64,000 nt of DNA, taken from contig NZ_CCMG01000015.1 in the NCBI RefSeq assembly GCF_000751075.1, positions 52,892 to 116,891 of the forward strand, given 5' to 3'. The notes below the pieces were generated by a model, which saw nothing but the letters and a program-made list of their open reading frames with translations, was not told the origin of the DNA and made no database searches. The position numbers and the translations under genes are program-made. The stretch comes from Rickettsia tamurae. GTDB taxonomy: Bacteria; Pseudomonadota; Alphaproteobacteria; Rickettsiales; Rickettsiaceae. Positions 36,556 to 46,655 of the stretch are shown here, piece after piece (the stretch's first letter is position 1; every line of letters starts with the position of its first letter).

Positions 36556-37355
36556 GAAAAAAAACAAGCTCCAATAAAAAAAAACAAACAAAAAAAACTA
36601 ATAATATCTCATTACGCCGAAAATTAGGATTAATTTACAAAAAAGCAATATTAGGGCTTAAGATTGCTTTAATTATCTTTGTATGTCTATTTGTTTTTAC
36701 AAAATATTTTGCCGACATAAAAACCTACTTAACAACAAATATATACCAAACAACAACAAAGCTTGGGTTTAAACTTGAGAATGTTATCATTGAAGGACAG
36801 CAAAATGTCGATGAGCCTACAATATTAAAGGTTTTAAATGCAAGTAAAGGTAGTCCTATTTTTGCTCTTAAATTAGACGAAATTAGAAATAATTTAAAGA
36901 AAAATAAATGGATCAAGGAAGTATATGTCAGTAGAAGATTACCAAATACGGTATATATAAAATTATTTGAAAGAGAACCTATTGCTATTTGGCAAATTAA
37001 TAATCAGCTTTTCTTAGTCGATGAAGAAGGTTATGAAATTAGTAAAAATATTCAGCCTTTTCCTCATTTATTACATGTTGTAGGGGAAGGGGCAAATATC
37101 TATGCAGGTAAATTAGTACTAGAGCTACAGAAATATCCGGCATTAATGAATAAAACTTCAGCTGCCGTAAGACTCGGAGATAGAAGGTGGGATTTAAATC
37201 TTAAAGGTAATATAAGTATTAAGTTACCTGAAAAAGAGTTTGAAGAAGCATTAAAATATGTCGATGCACTAAATAAAGCTAACAAGCTATTTAACCAAAA
37301 TTATAAGGCTTTGGATTTAAGGGATAAGAGTAAGTACTATATAGAGAAGTACTGA
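36552..37355 (+). CDS. ftsQ: Cell division protein FtsQ
   Basis: A bitopic divisome protein linking early and late division proteins. The 267-residue product has a very basic cytoplasmic tail ([16 protein letters not shown]), one span (about 34-52), a POTRA domain ([20 protein letters not shown]...[20 protein letters not shown]) and the beta domain ([32 protein letters not shown]). Start overlaps ddl (ATGA). Class A repeat separates it from ftsA. Confidence 0.93.
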   Translation: MRKKTSSNKKKQTKKTNNISLRRKLGLIYKKAILGLKIALIIFVCLFVFTKYFADIKTYLTTNIYQTTTKLGFKLENVIIEGQQNVDEPTILKVLNASKGSPIFALKLDEIRNNLKKNKWIKEVYVSRRLPNTVYIKLFEREPIAIWQINNQLFLVDEEGYEISKNIQPFPHLLHVVGEGANIYAGKLVLELQKYPALMNKTSAAVRLGDRRWDLNLKGNISIKLPEKEFEEALKYVDALNKANKLFNQNYKALDLRDKSKYYIEKY

Positions 37356-37359
37356 GAAT

Positions 37360-37457
37360 CGTCATTGCGAGGAGAAACGTAGTTTCGACGTGGCAATCTT
37401 GTCAAGCATCCTGAGATTGCTTCGTCGAATTACTTTGTAATTCTTCTCGCAATGACG
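37360..37457. repeat. Class A palindromic repeat
   Basis: CGTCATTGCGAGGAGAAACG ... TTCTCGCAATGACG, 98 bp, between ftsQ and ftsA, which are otherwise usually close or overlapping. Confidence 0.9.
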
Positions 37458-37482
37458 TTTTTGGAATAACAAGCATAAAAAA

Positions 37483-38718
37483 ATGAAAGAGAAAATATCA
37501 AATTTTGTAACACTTGATTTCGGCAGTAGTAAGATTGCCTTAATTGCTGCCTATATTAGTAAAAAAGGTGAAATTAAAGTAGCTAGCCAAAATTTGCACC
37601 ATTCTAAAGGTATTAAATCAGGAGTTATATCAGATTTAAAAAATGCTGAAACTAGCATTGTTTCGGCAATTTACGCACTTGAAAAAGATTGCGGTAAAAA
37701 TATAAAAAAAGTTATATTATCATTATCGGGTGCTGACACTAAATCTTATTACATAAATTATACAATTAAAGTTAACGGGCAAACCGTAACGCAGCAAGAT
37801 ATTAAAAAGTTACTACAAAAAGCATTACTTGAATTTAAAGTTAAAAACCAAGAAATTATTCATTATTTTCCTCTTGAATTTACCCTTGATAATAATTCAG
37901 TCGAGAATCCTATCGGTATGTACGGTAGAGAGCTTAGTTGTGAATTACATATTATTGCAGCTAGTTCAAATATGCTATCAAATATTGTACAATGTTTCGC
38001 TAAATGTCATGTTGAAGTCACAAATATTACTCTAGCAATTTATGCTTCTGCTATTAGCTGTCTTACGAATGATGAAAAAAATCTAGGCTCGCTTATTATA
38101 GATATGGGGGATAAAACTACCTCTTTCGGCATTTTTTTTGCCGGTAAATTAATATATACGTGGCATGTAAATATAGGTAGTTTTCATATTAGCTCGGATA
38201 TTGCTAAAGTCTTTGGTATTGATCTTGTTACGGCAGAGAAATTAAAAATTTTATACGGTAATGCAATTATACCTTTATTTGAGAAAGATAGTATTATAAA
38301 TATGGATGATTTTCAGGTTGATACTCATCATAATTTAAATATTTCCGTAACAATTTATAAATTGGCTGAGGTAATAAGAGCAAGAGCCGAAGAAATATTA
38401 TCAATGGTAAAAGCCGAATATGATAAAGCAACAAAAGGGCAGGTTGAAGTTTTTAGAGTTGTAATTACCGGCGGTGGGTCTCAGCTTAGAGGACTTAAAG
38501 AACTTTCAAATAAAATTTTTGAAAAACAGAGTAGAATCGGTAAACCGGAGATTATTGCCGGTTTTACAGAAGACTATAATCCGGCTATGTATTCAGCAAC
38601 TATAGGAATGCTAAAAATTCATGCTCTAAAACAGCAAAAAGAATTCGCTCATATTAGACTTGATGAAAATAGCAGCTTCTTTAAAAAAGCTTTTGATTGG
38701 TTTAAGGAAAATGTTTGA
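37483..38718 (+). CDS. ftsA: Cell division protein FtsA
   Basis: Actin-like protein that tethers FtsZ to the membrane. The 411-residue protein has phosphate-1 FVTLDFGSSKIALIAAY, the 1C subdomain (SLSGADTKSYYINYTI...), phosphate-2 LIIDMGDKTTSFGIF, and the adenosine motif VVITGGGSQLRGL. The C-terminal amphipathic helix (FFKKAFDWFKENV) would be the membrane anchor. ftsZ, normally next, is absent: a broken minus-strand methyltransferase follows. Confidence 0.95.
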   Translation: MKEKISNFVTLDFGSSKIALIAAYISKKGEIKVASQNLHHSKGIKSGVISDLKNAETSIVSAIYALEKDCGKNIKKVILSLSGADTKSYYINYTIKVNGQTVTQQDIKKLLQKALLEFKVKNQEIIHYFPLEFTLDNNSVENPIGMYGRELSCELHIIAASSNMLSNIVQCFAKCHVEVTNITLAIYASAISCLTNDEKNLGSLIIDMGDKTTSFGIFFAGKLIYTWHVNIGSFHISSDIAKVFGIDLVTAEKLKILYGNAIIPLFEKDSIINMDDFQVDTHHNLNISVTIYKLAEVIRARAEEILSMVKAEYDKATKGQVEVFRVVITGGGSQLRGLKELSNKIFEKQSRIGKPEIIAGFTEDYNPAMYSATIGMLKIHALKQQKEFAHIRLDENSSFFKKAFDWFKENV

Positions 38719-38727
38719 ATTTGATTA

Positions 38728-39600
38728 TTATTTTTTTCTTGCTACTACTGTCGGAAAAATACCTTGAGAATCATATATAATTTCGAGGATTTGAAATCCT
38801 GCTTTTTCTAGCTGTTTACGTGTTTCGGCTTCTGTATGAAAAACTTGCCATGCAGCATTAATAATATCGCTAAAAATAACCTTTTGTTTTAAAGCATCCT
38901 CAATATTAACATTTTTCCATGTAGATTCCTTTGATAATGTTGGAGGAGGCGTTAAAAAGCTTGCAATTAGTATGCCGCTAGGTTTAAGCACTTTACTAAA
39001 TTGTTTATATAGATCAGTAACTTTATCATCATCAAATTCATAAATATTAAGACCATTACTCGTAAGGATATCATATTCCTCGTGAATATCAAGGTTCCAA
39101 GCATCTTGTTGCAAAAAGTTAACATGCGTAAGATGATGCTTTTTAGCATTTTCTTGTGCTAGTTCTAAAGAAATAGCATCTAAATCAATCCCCGTCAGAT
39201 GAATTTCTTTTATTTTGCTGTAATCTAATGTAAGCAAATCGTCCATAGTACCGCAAGGAACAGAAATAAATTTCATTCCGTCTTCTAACTTATCCTGAAA
39301 TATTTTAAAGCGTTCTTGGGTAGCTTTAACAGAAGGAGCATGATACAAAATCCATCTTTCTAAAGGGTAGAGCTTTTCTTTTTTAAGACCATGAATTATT
39401 ATATAAGATGTCCAATAACCATTAAGTCCTTTATTTGCCAACAAAAAACGACCTAACTCAAATTCACGTAATTGATCAAGTAAGGTAAGCTATTCATCTA
39501 ACGGCAAAGAAGTAGTATGCTTGTTTTCTAACTCTTTTTTGAGTTGCGAAGCATCAAAAGTAGATTTAGTTAATCCATGATGCGTTATTAATCTTGGCAT
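38728..39600 (-). pseudogene. Class I SAM-dependent methyltransferase with an early nonsense codon
   Basis: The minus-strand frame from ATG 39600 reads MPRLITHHGLTKSTFDASQL, meets TAG at 39492-39490 (codon 37) and then stays open for about 250 codons to 38728. The remaining part has the SAM fold: FISVPCGTMDDLL (motif I region), LTGIDLDAISLELAQENA, VNFLQQDAWNL, YDILTSNGLNIYEFDD and VLKPSGILIASFLTPPPTL. A TTG at 39444 could restart translation of the methyltransferase domain, so partial function is possible. The substrate is unknown. Confidence 0.75.
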
Positions 39601-39620
39601 AAATTATATAGGGTTTGATT

Positions 39621-40091
39621 CTATGTTTTAGGTCTATGCTTAGAACAAATTAGTACATTCCCTTTAACTTCGATAATAAAAAGTCGGTCGCCTGTTTTTG
39701 CATCGATTTCGTTTGGTGCAAGATAAGCATTCATAATAGCACCGGACCATCTTACTTGTCCTACAGTATCAGAAGAGACGGTAGAACTATAAACCTCTAC
39801 CGTTTTGCCTATCATATCCGAGTAATTTTCTGTTTTATCAGTTTTATTATAAACATATTTTTTAAGAGGATAATATAATATACAAAACCAAATAAGCGAT
39901 AATATACCAAAAAATGTTATTTGATTTGTTAAGCTAACTAGGGGGTAGTTATATACCACAAGAGTATTTGATAATGCTCCAAGCCCAAAGAATAAGAATC
40001 CAATACTTGGAACTGCAAAGAATTCAACAACTACGCAAATTATACCGATTATTAACCATATTTCGGTGAGATAATTATTTATCATGAACAT
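39621..40091 (-). CDS. NfeD-like membrane protein
   Basis: A 156-residue protein with about four hydrophobic segments in the first 75 residues (IWLIIGIICVVVEFFAVP, IGFLFFGLGALSNTLVV, QITFFGILSLIWFCILYYPL) and a C-terminal OB-fold domain (YSDMIGKTVEVYSSTVSSD, GQVRWSGAIMNAYLAPN, GDRLFIIEV). This is the short NfeD type that usually partners a band-7/SPFH protein or a membrane protease. It overlaps the cycM stop region by 17 bases; ATGs at 40091 and 40085 are both possible. Confidence 0.88.
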   Translation of the reverse strand: MFMINNYLTEIWLIIGIICVVVEFFAVPSIGFLFFGLGALSNTLVVYNYPLVSLTNQITFFGILSLIWFCILYYPLKKYVYNKTDKTENYSDMIGKTVEVYSSTVSSDTVGQVRWSGAIMNAYLAPNEIDAKTGDRLFIIEVKGNVLICSKHRPKT

Positions 40092-40602
40092 AAGTTTTTA
40101 AAAATAATATTACGTCAGCTATGTCTTGTGGTTTTGAGATACCGGCAAAGGACATTTTAGTTCCTGGTGCATAGCTACTTGGTTTATGTAAGAAAGCAAA
40201 TAAACTATCATCATCCCATACGCCGCCAAGTTTTGATAGAGCAGGGGAATATTTATAGTCTGCTATGCTTGCTTTTGGTCTGCCTGCTACATCCCACAAA
40301 TGAGGTCCTAGTTTATTTGGACCGTCTTTATCAAGGGAATGACACATTAAACATTTCTTGGCTATCTGTTGACCATTATCGGCATTAGCGGTTTTCATCA
40401 ATTCCGGTATATTTACCGGTGCTTGCTCTATTGTCGTAGTATCTTGATTTTCTGTGGATTCCTGAACTGCAATGCTATAACCGCGATGTAAAACTTGTAA
40501 GTTTGGTTTGTATAATATATTTGCAACAAATCCAACCATCATAGCAATTAAACTAGCAAATAAGATGGCTGCAACAATTTTATTTAATTCTTTTCCAGAC
40601 AT
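40075..40602 (-). CDS. cycM: Membrane-anchored cytochrome c (CycM type)
   Basis: Carries electrons between the bc1 complex and terminal oxidase. The 175-residue protein has an N-terminal uncleaved span (about 9-30) and a class I cytochrome c domain with heme motif C84-L-M-C87-H88 and axial Met150 (TKMSFAGI), plus KLGPHLWDVAGRP. petA and petB (62-64 kb), CtaA (46.7 kb) and CcmB (60.9 kb) complete the same pathway within this window. Confidence 0.94.
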   Translation of the reverse strand: MSGKELNKIVAAILFASLIAMMVGFVANILYKPNLQVLHRGYSIAVQESTENQDTTTIEQAPVNIPELMKTANADNGQQIAKKCLMCHSLDKDGPNKLGPHLWDVAGRPKASIADYKYSPALSKLGGVWDDDSLFAFLHKPSSYAPGTKMSFAGISKPQDIADVILFLKTYVHDK

Positions 40603-40714
40603 TTATTTTATTTTTTTTATTAGAATTTATACTATAATTTAAGTTGTAAGAGAAGTTAATTAAATAAATAAAAGAAAAATTTATAAAAATATTGTTCTTT
40701 GGAGAGAAAAATAA

Positions 40715-41791
40715 ATGTCTGATTCAAAAAAATCAAGGGTTAGAAAAATATTTAATAAGTTAAAATCTTATTGGACTAGTTTTAGACAAAGTAAAATCGG
40801 TAAAATATTATTTAGCAATAGTTTAAGTTATGCAGTTTCCGTAGCTTCTATAGTAATTGCGGTTTCCGGACTTTTTACTCCTATATCACCGATAATTATA
40901 GCTGTAGGTGTTGTTTCAGGAGTTAGCGTAGGAATTCAGGCTATAAATGAGACTTTAAAAGTGCATAGTTTGTGTAAACTTCATAAAGAGAATAATTTAT
41001 TAGTACATAACAGAAATGCTAAAAGTCAGCAAGATTATATATTATCATTAGAACCGAGCTTAAAAGATATTTTAAAAAATGAATTATATACGCCGCAAAC
41101 GGCAGGTAAGGATACTACTCAAGATAAGTATGAGTTAAATGTAAATAAATTGAAAAGTACAGGACGAATATTTGGAAATAATCTAGGTGGAGCCGCAAAT
41201 TTGGCTGCCTCTATTATTAAAGGTGCTAGTGGTAATGTGCTTGATATATTAAAAGCTACGGGTTACGGTGTAGTTACGACCGCATCATTAATTATCGACG
41301 GTCTTACTGAAAAGGAAAAAATAGAAATAAAAGCAATATTTAAATTAAATATAAATGAAGAATATAAAAAACAATACACTCCTATATATGAAAATTTAGA
41401 ACAATTAGAGGATTATACTAAGAATCAAGTATTGCAAACATTAGCTTTAAAAAAATTAATAAAGGATAAGAATTATTGGAGTATGAATAAAGACCAAAAA
41501 ATACAAAAATTTCGAGAAATAAGAGGCAGTTTTAATTCTGAAATAAAAAGAAACGGTTTAGAAGAATTTTTTAGAGAAAATAAAATAACAATGGATAATA
41601 GAAAAGAGAGTTATGTTAAAGATATTAAAAATGTAATGAATCCATTTTATGAAAATCCTAGTAAAGCCGAAGGATATAGTCCTTTAACTAAAGCTATGGA
41701 TAAAGATAAAGTTAATAATGCTGAAATAAAAAGGACGAAAAGTGAAAATTTAAGAAGGATGCAAAAAAGAAAGCGAAATTTAACAATATGA
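40715..41791 (+). CDS. Orphan protein with hydrophobic hairpin and highly basic C-terminus
   Basis: A 358-residue product preceded by a good Shine-Dalgarno (GGAGAG). It has a basic N-terminus, two close hydrophobic helices (about 33-53 and 55-74: AVSVASIVIAVSGLFTPISP, IIIAVGVVSGVSVGIQA), a further apolar Gly/Ala-rich segment (about 152-190), and a charged helical C-terminus ending RRMQKRKRNLTI. I find no known domain. Layout (membrane hairpin plus basic tail) is compatible with a membrane-associated or translocated protein, but this is speculation. It is the only plus-strand gene in a minus-strand block. Confidence 0.7.
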   Translation: MSDSKKSRVRKIFNKLKSYWTSFRQSKIGKILFSNSLSYAVSVASIVIAVSGLFTPISPIIIAVGVVSGVSVGIQAINETLKVHSLCKLHKENNLLVHNRNAKSQQDYILSLEPSLKDILKNELYTPQTAGKDTTQDKYELNVNKLKSTGRIFGNNLGGAANLAASIIKGASGNVLDILKATGYGVVTTASLIIDGLTEKEKIEIKAIFKLNINEEYKKQYTPIYENLEQLEDYTKNQVLQTLALKKLIKDKNYWSMNKDQKIQKFREIRGSFNSEIKRNGLEEFFRENKITMDNRKESYVKDIKNVMNPFYENPSKAEGYSPLTKAMDKDKVNNAEIKRTKSENLRRMQKRKRNLTI

Positions 41792-41799
41792 AATGATTA

Positions 41800-42675
41800 T
41801 TATAACTCACTGCTAGTTACAAATTTGTAAGAGGTAGTATCGCTAAATATTTTATGCAATAATTCATTATTAAGAGCATGGCTGGTTTTGTAGCCTTTGA
41901 TTGCACTTACAACGTTAGTGCCGCTGGTATATAAATCACCGAATAAATCTAATAGTTTATGGCGAACGAATTCATCTTCATAACGTAAGCCGTTTGGGTT
42001 TAAGATTTTATCCTGCTCATCTATTCCTATAGCATTCTCAAATGAGGCACCTTGGGCAAGCCCTTTGCTTTTCAAATAATTAACATCTCTTATAAAGCCA
42101 AAAGTTCTAGCATCCGCAATATTTTTAGTAAAAGATTCTTGATCCCTAAAACTTAGATTTTGTCTGCCTATAGCTTTACTGCTAAAATCAATGGTTAAAT
42201 CTACAGTCATGTGATCGGAAGGAGTGCAATATAATTCACAATCTTTATGAACTACTTTTATATCTTTTAAAATTTTTAGATATTTTTTAGGAGCATTTTG
42301 TAATTTTTTACCTGCACATTCAATCATAAACACAAAAGGTTTACTACTGCCGTCCATAATTGGTACTTCAGGACCGTCAATTTTAATAATTGCGTTATCA
42401 ATGCCACATCCCCAAAGCGCTGCCATTAAATGTTCAATTGTTGAAATTTGAACTTTATGATCATTACTTATAGTGGTAGATAACAAGGTATCGGAAACAT
42501 TGAAATAGCTAGCTTCAATATAATTATTTTCAGAAGATATATCGGTTCTAATGAATATAATTCCGGTATTTTCTTTAGCGGGTTCTATAGTTAACTGGGT
42601 GCGTTTTCCTGAGTGAACCCCGATCCCGTAACAACTAACCGGTTTTAATAATGTACTTTGCTGCATTTTAGGCAT
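41800..42675 (-). CDS. lpxC: UDP-3-O-acyl-N-acetylglucosamine deacetylase
   Basis: The zinc enzyme for the committed step of lipid A synthesis. The 291-residue protein has [20 protein letters not shown], the first zinc His in [12 protein letters not shown], the catalytic region [14 protein letters not shown], and the second zinc site [16 protein letters not shown]. It is normal in length. In many proteobacteria lpxC ends the dcw cluster after ftsZ; here it is inverted and 3 kb away from ftsA. Confidence 0.96.
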   Translation of the reverse strand: MPKMQQSTLLKPVSCYGIGVHSGKRTQLTIEPAKENTGIIFIRTDISSENNYIEASYFNVSDTLLSTTISNDHKVQISTIEHLMAALWGCGIDNAIIKIDGPEVPIMDGSSKPFVFMIECAGKKLQNAPKKYLKILKDIKVVHKDCELYCTPSDHMTVDLTIDFSSKAIGRQNLSFRDQESFTKNIADARTFGFIRDVNYLKSKGLAQGASFENAIGIDEQDKILNPNGLRYEDEFVRHKLLDLFGDLYTSGTNVVSAIKGYKTSHALNNELLHKIFSDTTSYKFVTSSEL

Positions 42676-42751
42676 TGTAAAAATATATTTAAATACTAAT
42701 ATTTAATGCCGAATTATACAAGTTATATTATGTTACAAAATATTACATAAT

Positions 42752-42836
42752 CGTCATTGCGAGCGACTGAAAGCATTGTTGCATGGCTCGAGAAGCCGGC
42801 TCGGTGTCACCCCGTGGCTTGTCCACGGTATGACGT
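42752..42836. repeat. Composite class A / class B repeat
   Basis: A class A left end (CGTCATTGCGAGCGACTG) joined to a class B end (CCCCGTGGCTTGTCCACGG...ATGACG). Likely a recombinant of two units. It lies between lpxC and the MFS gene, both on the minus strand. Confidence 0.8.
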
Positions 42837-43984
42837 TAAAATCTATATAATTTATACTTAATAAAATACCAAAAATGATAAGCTACAAAACTACCGACTA
42901 CGGCAAAAACGGAAAATAAGAAATCACTGCCGTTAATAGTGCCGTAAGGTACATGAGATGATAAAGCTCCGGCATATATACCGATGCTGCACATTGAAAA
43001 ATACGAAAATAAAGCTGTTCTAAGTTCGTAATCCCTAAATTTATCAATTAGTATTAAAATATTGCAAATATAAATGGATCCTAAACAACTACCGATTAGT
43101 ATTATATATAATATATTAAGGTTTTTATTAGTTCCATGAAGCGGTAGTAAAATAAAGCAGACTAGTAGAATTATAGTTAGTGATAAATTAGCCAAATATT
43201 TATTTACTTTGCTTAATATATAGCATATAGGAATTATAGAAAAACATATTGCTAGGAAAATATATTTTAGTATAAGTCTTAAATTAATTAATGCTAATTC
43301 TTTCTTTAATGCAAAAGCTTCATAATACCATAATATATCCAAGGTGACATAAGCAACTACTAAGCCTGTCAATAATTGTAATTCGACATTTTTTATTAAG
43401 GATGAAAATTTTGAATTTAAATTTAATTTATGAGATGTAGGATTATAATGCAGAAATTCGGTTAGTATATTGATACAGTATAACAATGCACAAATTACTA
43501 TAGTATTATTTGTCGGTTTTATAAATGGATTTAATAAATCTACCATTAAGTTTCCACCCGCCCATAACAACATTATACAAGCTAAAAAAAAATATTTCTT
43601 TTCTTTGCTACTCTCAATAATGTCTAATGTTATAGAAGTGAAATATGAAAATGTTCCAAAATTAATTAAAATAAAATTAATTTTAATTAAAGTATAATTA
43701 TTTAATAAAATTAGGTTTATTGTACAAATAATTAATAAAGATAAGCTAATTAAAATAATTTTTTTATTACTTAACTTATTAATTAACTGTGTTAAGGCAA
43801 AGCCTGCGATTATCGAACCTATAAATTTAGTTTGATTTATATGATTTATTTGTTCTCCGCCTAGATTTTTATTTATCAGTAAAAAGATTTTAAAATTATA
43901 AAAATTTATGGCATTGATACAGGAAAAAATAAATATTCCCAAAAGTGAGAAAAAAATAGTTTTGTAATCGTTTTTTAAAGTCAT
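42836..43984 (-). CDS. MFS-like integral membrane protein
   Basis: A 382-residue, very hydrophobic protein with about 12 predicted spans in two halves. It has an MFS-like loop 2-3 region (LTQLINKLSNKKIILISLSL). Substrate unknown. No ATP-binding or periplasmic domain. It is the upstream gene of a minus-strand pair with lpxC, though a repeat separates them. Very AT-rich codon use, as in its surroundings. The family call rests on topology rather than a strict signature. Confidence 0.65.
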   Translation of the reverse strand: MTLKNDYKTIFFSLLGIFIFSCINAINFYNFKIFLLINKNLGGEQINHINQTKFIGSIIAGFALTQLINKLSNKKIILISLSLLIICTINLILLNNYTLIKINFILINFGTFSYFTSITLDIIESSKEKKYFFLACIMLLWAGGNLMVDLLNPFIKPTNNTIVICALLYCINILTEFLHYNPTSHKLNLNSKFSSLIKNVELQLLTGLVVAYVTLDILWYYEAFALKKELALINLRLILKYIFLAICFSIIPICYILSKVNKYLANLSLTIILLVCFILLPLHGTNKNLNILYIILIGSCLGSIYICNILILIDKFRDYELRTALFSYFSMCSIGIYAGALSSHVPYGTINGSDFLFSVFAVVGSFVAYHFWYFIKYKLYRF

Positions 43985-44410
43985 AAATTAAGTGTTTGCT
44001 AAACAATAAATACATGGTATATAACTCATAATTATAATGATTAAGATTATTATCTTAAAAATTAAAGAGATTCGTAATTCCATTATTTAAGTATATATGG
44101 ATAGTTATTAGATTATCAGCTTTTAATCAAGTATGGTAGTCTTATTTATAATTTGTATATAATTATTGTTTAATTTTAAAAAAATTAATGAATTAAATAA
44201 TATGAAAATATTTTAATGTAAGAAAAATAATAATATATTTTTTAGTATTTTAAAGAGGTGTTATTTGAAGTTTATCTAGAATTTCATTTTTGCTCTTTAA
44301 TCATAGATAAATTATCTATTTAAATAAATTAATACAAGATAAGCAATGATTTTTCTTAAGATACAAGCATTATATTAATTATTTGTTCTTCAAGTTAGTG
44401 AGCAAGATAA
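43985..44410. other. Long AT-rich divergent intergenic region before rne
   Basis: 426 bases between divergent mfs and rne. No ORF and none of the repeat classes A-E are present. There is only a small hairpin (TAAGAT/ATCTTA near 44040-44055) and runs of A/T. It probably holds both promoters and the rne leader. In enterobacteria the rne leader is a structured site for autoregulation by RNase E; I see no strong structure here. Confidence 0.5.
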
Positions 44411-46483
44411 ATGAATAAAAAGATTATAATTGATGCTAATTTTCCAAGCGAAACAAGAGTAGTTTTATTAGGACAAAGCAACAATATAGAAGATATTGAA
44501 TTTCGAACAACCGTAAGACAACAAAATAAAGGTAATGTTTATTTAGCAAAAGTCACAAGAATAGAGCCGTCGCTACAAGCTGTTTTTATAGAGTATGGAA
44601 TGGATAAAAGTGGATTTTTACCATTTAGTGAAATTCATCCTAACTATTACAATTTGCCTGCCTCGGAGAGAAATTTTCCGGTTAATGCTTTTCCTGAAAT
44701 AGCTCTTTCAAATATTACGGTTGAGGATGATAAAGAGAAACCGGCAGCTATATATGATTCTTTGGTTGATAGTGAAGAAATTGACCTAAAAACCATAGAA
44801 GATTTAGTAGAGAGTAAATTCCATTCAGAACTTAATTTAGAAGCAGCTGATGATATTGAAATTATTCAAAGCGGCACCTCTGAGTCAAATATTCCGCAAT
44901 ATAAACAATATAAAGTTCAAGAAGCAATAAGAAAAAACCAAATATTATTGGTGCAGGTTACTAAGGAAGAACGAGGAAATAAGTGCGCCGCTTTTACTAC
45001 TTATATATCCTTGGCTGGTAAATATTGTGTTTTAATGCCTAATAAAGGTTCACAAAACGGCATATCGCGTAAAATATCAAACGGGGAAGAAAGAAAAAGA
45101 CTGAAAGATATTTTAAATAAAATAGTAAGTGGTGACAAAAATGCTTATAGTGTCATTGTTAGAACCGCAGGTAGAGGAAGTAGCACCTTAGATTTAAAGA
45201 AAGACTATAATTATTTAGCAAGGTTATGGAATAAAATTCGTAAAAGTACTATTAAATTTCCAGCTCCGTGTTTTATTCATGAGGAAGATAGTATAATACG
45301 TAAAACCATACGTGATATGTGTGATCACAATGTTAAAGAAGTAGTGATTCAAGGACAGGAAGCCTATGAAGATGCTTCAAAATTTATGCAGGATTTATTA
45401 TCTTCAGAGCTTTCAAAACTTAAAGAACATAAAAATAAAACTCCTATATTTACTAAGTTTCAAGTAGAAGAGCAATTAGTTAAATTATATCAGCCTGTCG
45501 TGACACTACCTTCAGGGGGATATATCGTTATTAATCCTACGGAAGCTCTTATTTCAATTGATGTAAATTCCGGTAAATCAACTTCTGAAAAAAATATTGA
45601 AGAAACGGCACTAAAAACTAATTTAGAAGCAGCCAAAGAAGTAGCAAAGCAAGTAAAGCTTAGAGATCTATCAGGTTTGATAGTTGTTGATTTTATAGAC
45701 ATGAGCGAAGCTAAGAATCGTAAAATTATTGAACGATCCTTTAAAGAGTTTTTAAGTCGTGATCGTGCTCGTATACAAACCGGTAATATTAGTCAGTTTG
45801 GACTACTTGAATTCTCAAGGCAGAGATTACGTTCTTCTTTCTTAGAAACTAATTCGGCAATTTGTTCTCATTGTAATGGTAAAGGAGTCATTAGAGCGAG
45901 TGACGCTAATGCTATGTTAATTTTACGTACTATAGAGAATGAAATTTTTGAAGAAAGAATTGATGTAATAAATGTTTTTACCAATATCGTTTCAGTTATT
46001 TATCTACTTAATAATAAACGTGCTGAGATAAAATTTATTGAAGAAAAATATAATATAAAGCTTAATTTTTATTCCGATCCTAATGCTACATCAGATAGTT
46101 ATTCGATTGAAAAAGTGAAGCTGTTGAAGAAAAATAACGATAATGTTAATCCTGTTAAGCCGGTAATTCAGAATCATAGTGCCGATTATACTGAAGAAGA
46201 GCCGAAAAAAGAACAGTTACGCAAAAATAAACATAAATGGAAAACAGCTAATAATAGTAATAATATTGCTAATGAAGTAAAAGATAAGAGTTTAGAGGCA
46301 AAAGAACCGGTAGAGCAAACCGTAAGCGTTGTGGAAGAGGTGAAAGTTGTAGAAAGTAATACCGGCTTAGAAGAAGCACAAGCTGCTCCAAAAAAGACAA
46401 AACGTAGATATCGTAATAAAAAATCAAATAAGAAACGTCCTGCTAATACCGCCGAAGATACGGAAAAGAATGTAGAGTCTTGA
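44411..46483 (+). CDS. rne: Ribonuclease E/G
   Basis: Endoribonuclease for mRNA decay and rRNA/tRNA processing. The 690-residue protein has the N-terminal S1-containing part (GNVYLAKVTRIEPSLQAVFI, KSGFLPFSEIHPNYY) split by an acidic insert of about 75 residues, the 5'-sensor, the DNase I-like catalytic part (ALISIDVNSGKSTSEKNIEE, LSGLIVVDFIDM) and the Zn-link Cys pair CSHCNGKG. The C-terminal 130 residues are disordered and basic (KKTKRRYRNKKSNKKR), where a degradosome scaffold would be. RppH at 23.1 kb prepares its substrates. Confidence 0.95.
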   Translation: MNKKIIIDANFPSETRVVLLGQSNNIEDIEFRTTVRQQNKGNVYLAKVTRIEPSLQAVFIEYGMDKSGFLPFSEIHPNYYNLPASERNFPVNAFPEIALSNITVEDDKEKPAAIYDSLVDSEEIDLKTIEDLVESKFHSELNLEAADDIEIIQSGTSESNIPQYKQYKVQEAIRKNQILLVQVTKEERGNKCAAFTTYISLAGKYCVLMPNKGSQNGISRKISNGEERKRLKDILNKIVSGDKNAYSVIVRTAGRGSSTLDLKKDYNYLARLWNKIRKSTIKFPAPCFIHEEDSIIRKTIRDMCDHNVKEVVIQGQEAYEDASKFMQDLLSSELSKLKEHKNKTPIFTKFQVEEQLVKLYQPVVTLPSGGYIVINPTEALISIDVNSGKSTSEKNIEETALKTNLEAAKEVAKQVKLRDLSGLIVVDFIDMSEAKNRKIIERSFKEFLSRDRARIQTGNISQFGLLEFSRQRLRSSFLETNSAICSHCNGKGVIRASDANAMLILRTIENEIFEERIDVINVFTNIVSVIYLLNNKRAEIKFIEEKYNIKLNFYSDPNATSDSYSIEKVKLLKKNNDNVNPVKPVIQNHSADYTEEEPKKEQLRKNKHKWKTANNSNNIANEVKDKSLEAKEPVEQTVSVVEEVKVVESNTGLEEAQAAPKKTKRRYRNKKSNKKRPANTAEDTEKNVES

Positions 46484-46523
46484 TTTGAGGGGTGGGTAGG
46501 TTATTGTTGTATGACTCCTCAAT

Positions 46524-46626
46524 CGTCATTGCGAGCAGCCATAAGCTGCGTGGCAATCTCATGAAATAATAAGAAACTCATAAGATTGCTTCGTCGAATT
46601 ACGTTGTAATTCTTCTCGCAATGATG
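46524..46626. repeat. Class A palindromic repeat
   Basis: CGTCATTGCGAGCAGCC ... TTCTCGCAATGATG, about 103 bp, between rne and ctaA. Confidence 0.88.
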
Positions 46627-46655
46627 AAGCAAAAAAACATAAACTTAAAATAAAA

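Noticed and set aside
339..39600. TAG reassigned to an amino acid
   Set aside because: Only two pseudogene-like frames have an internal TAG, and other dead genes here have TAA or shifts; intact genes use TAG as a stop (for example 16S-independent genes such as suhB and thrS neighbours show normal stops).
44040..44055. Small hairpin before rne as a terminator or riboswitch
   Set aside because: The stem is only six A/T-rich pairs without a following T run; it is expected by chance in this composition.
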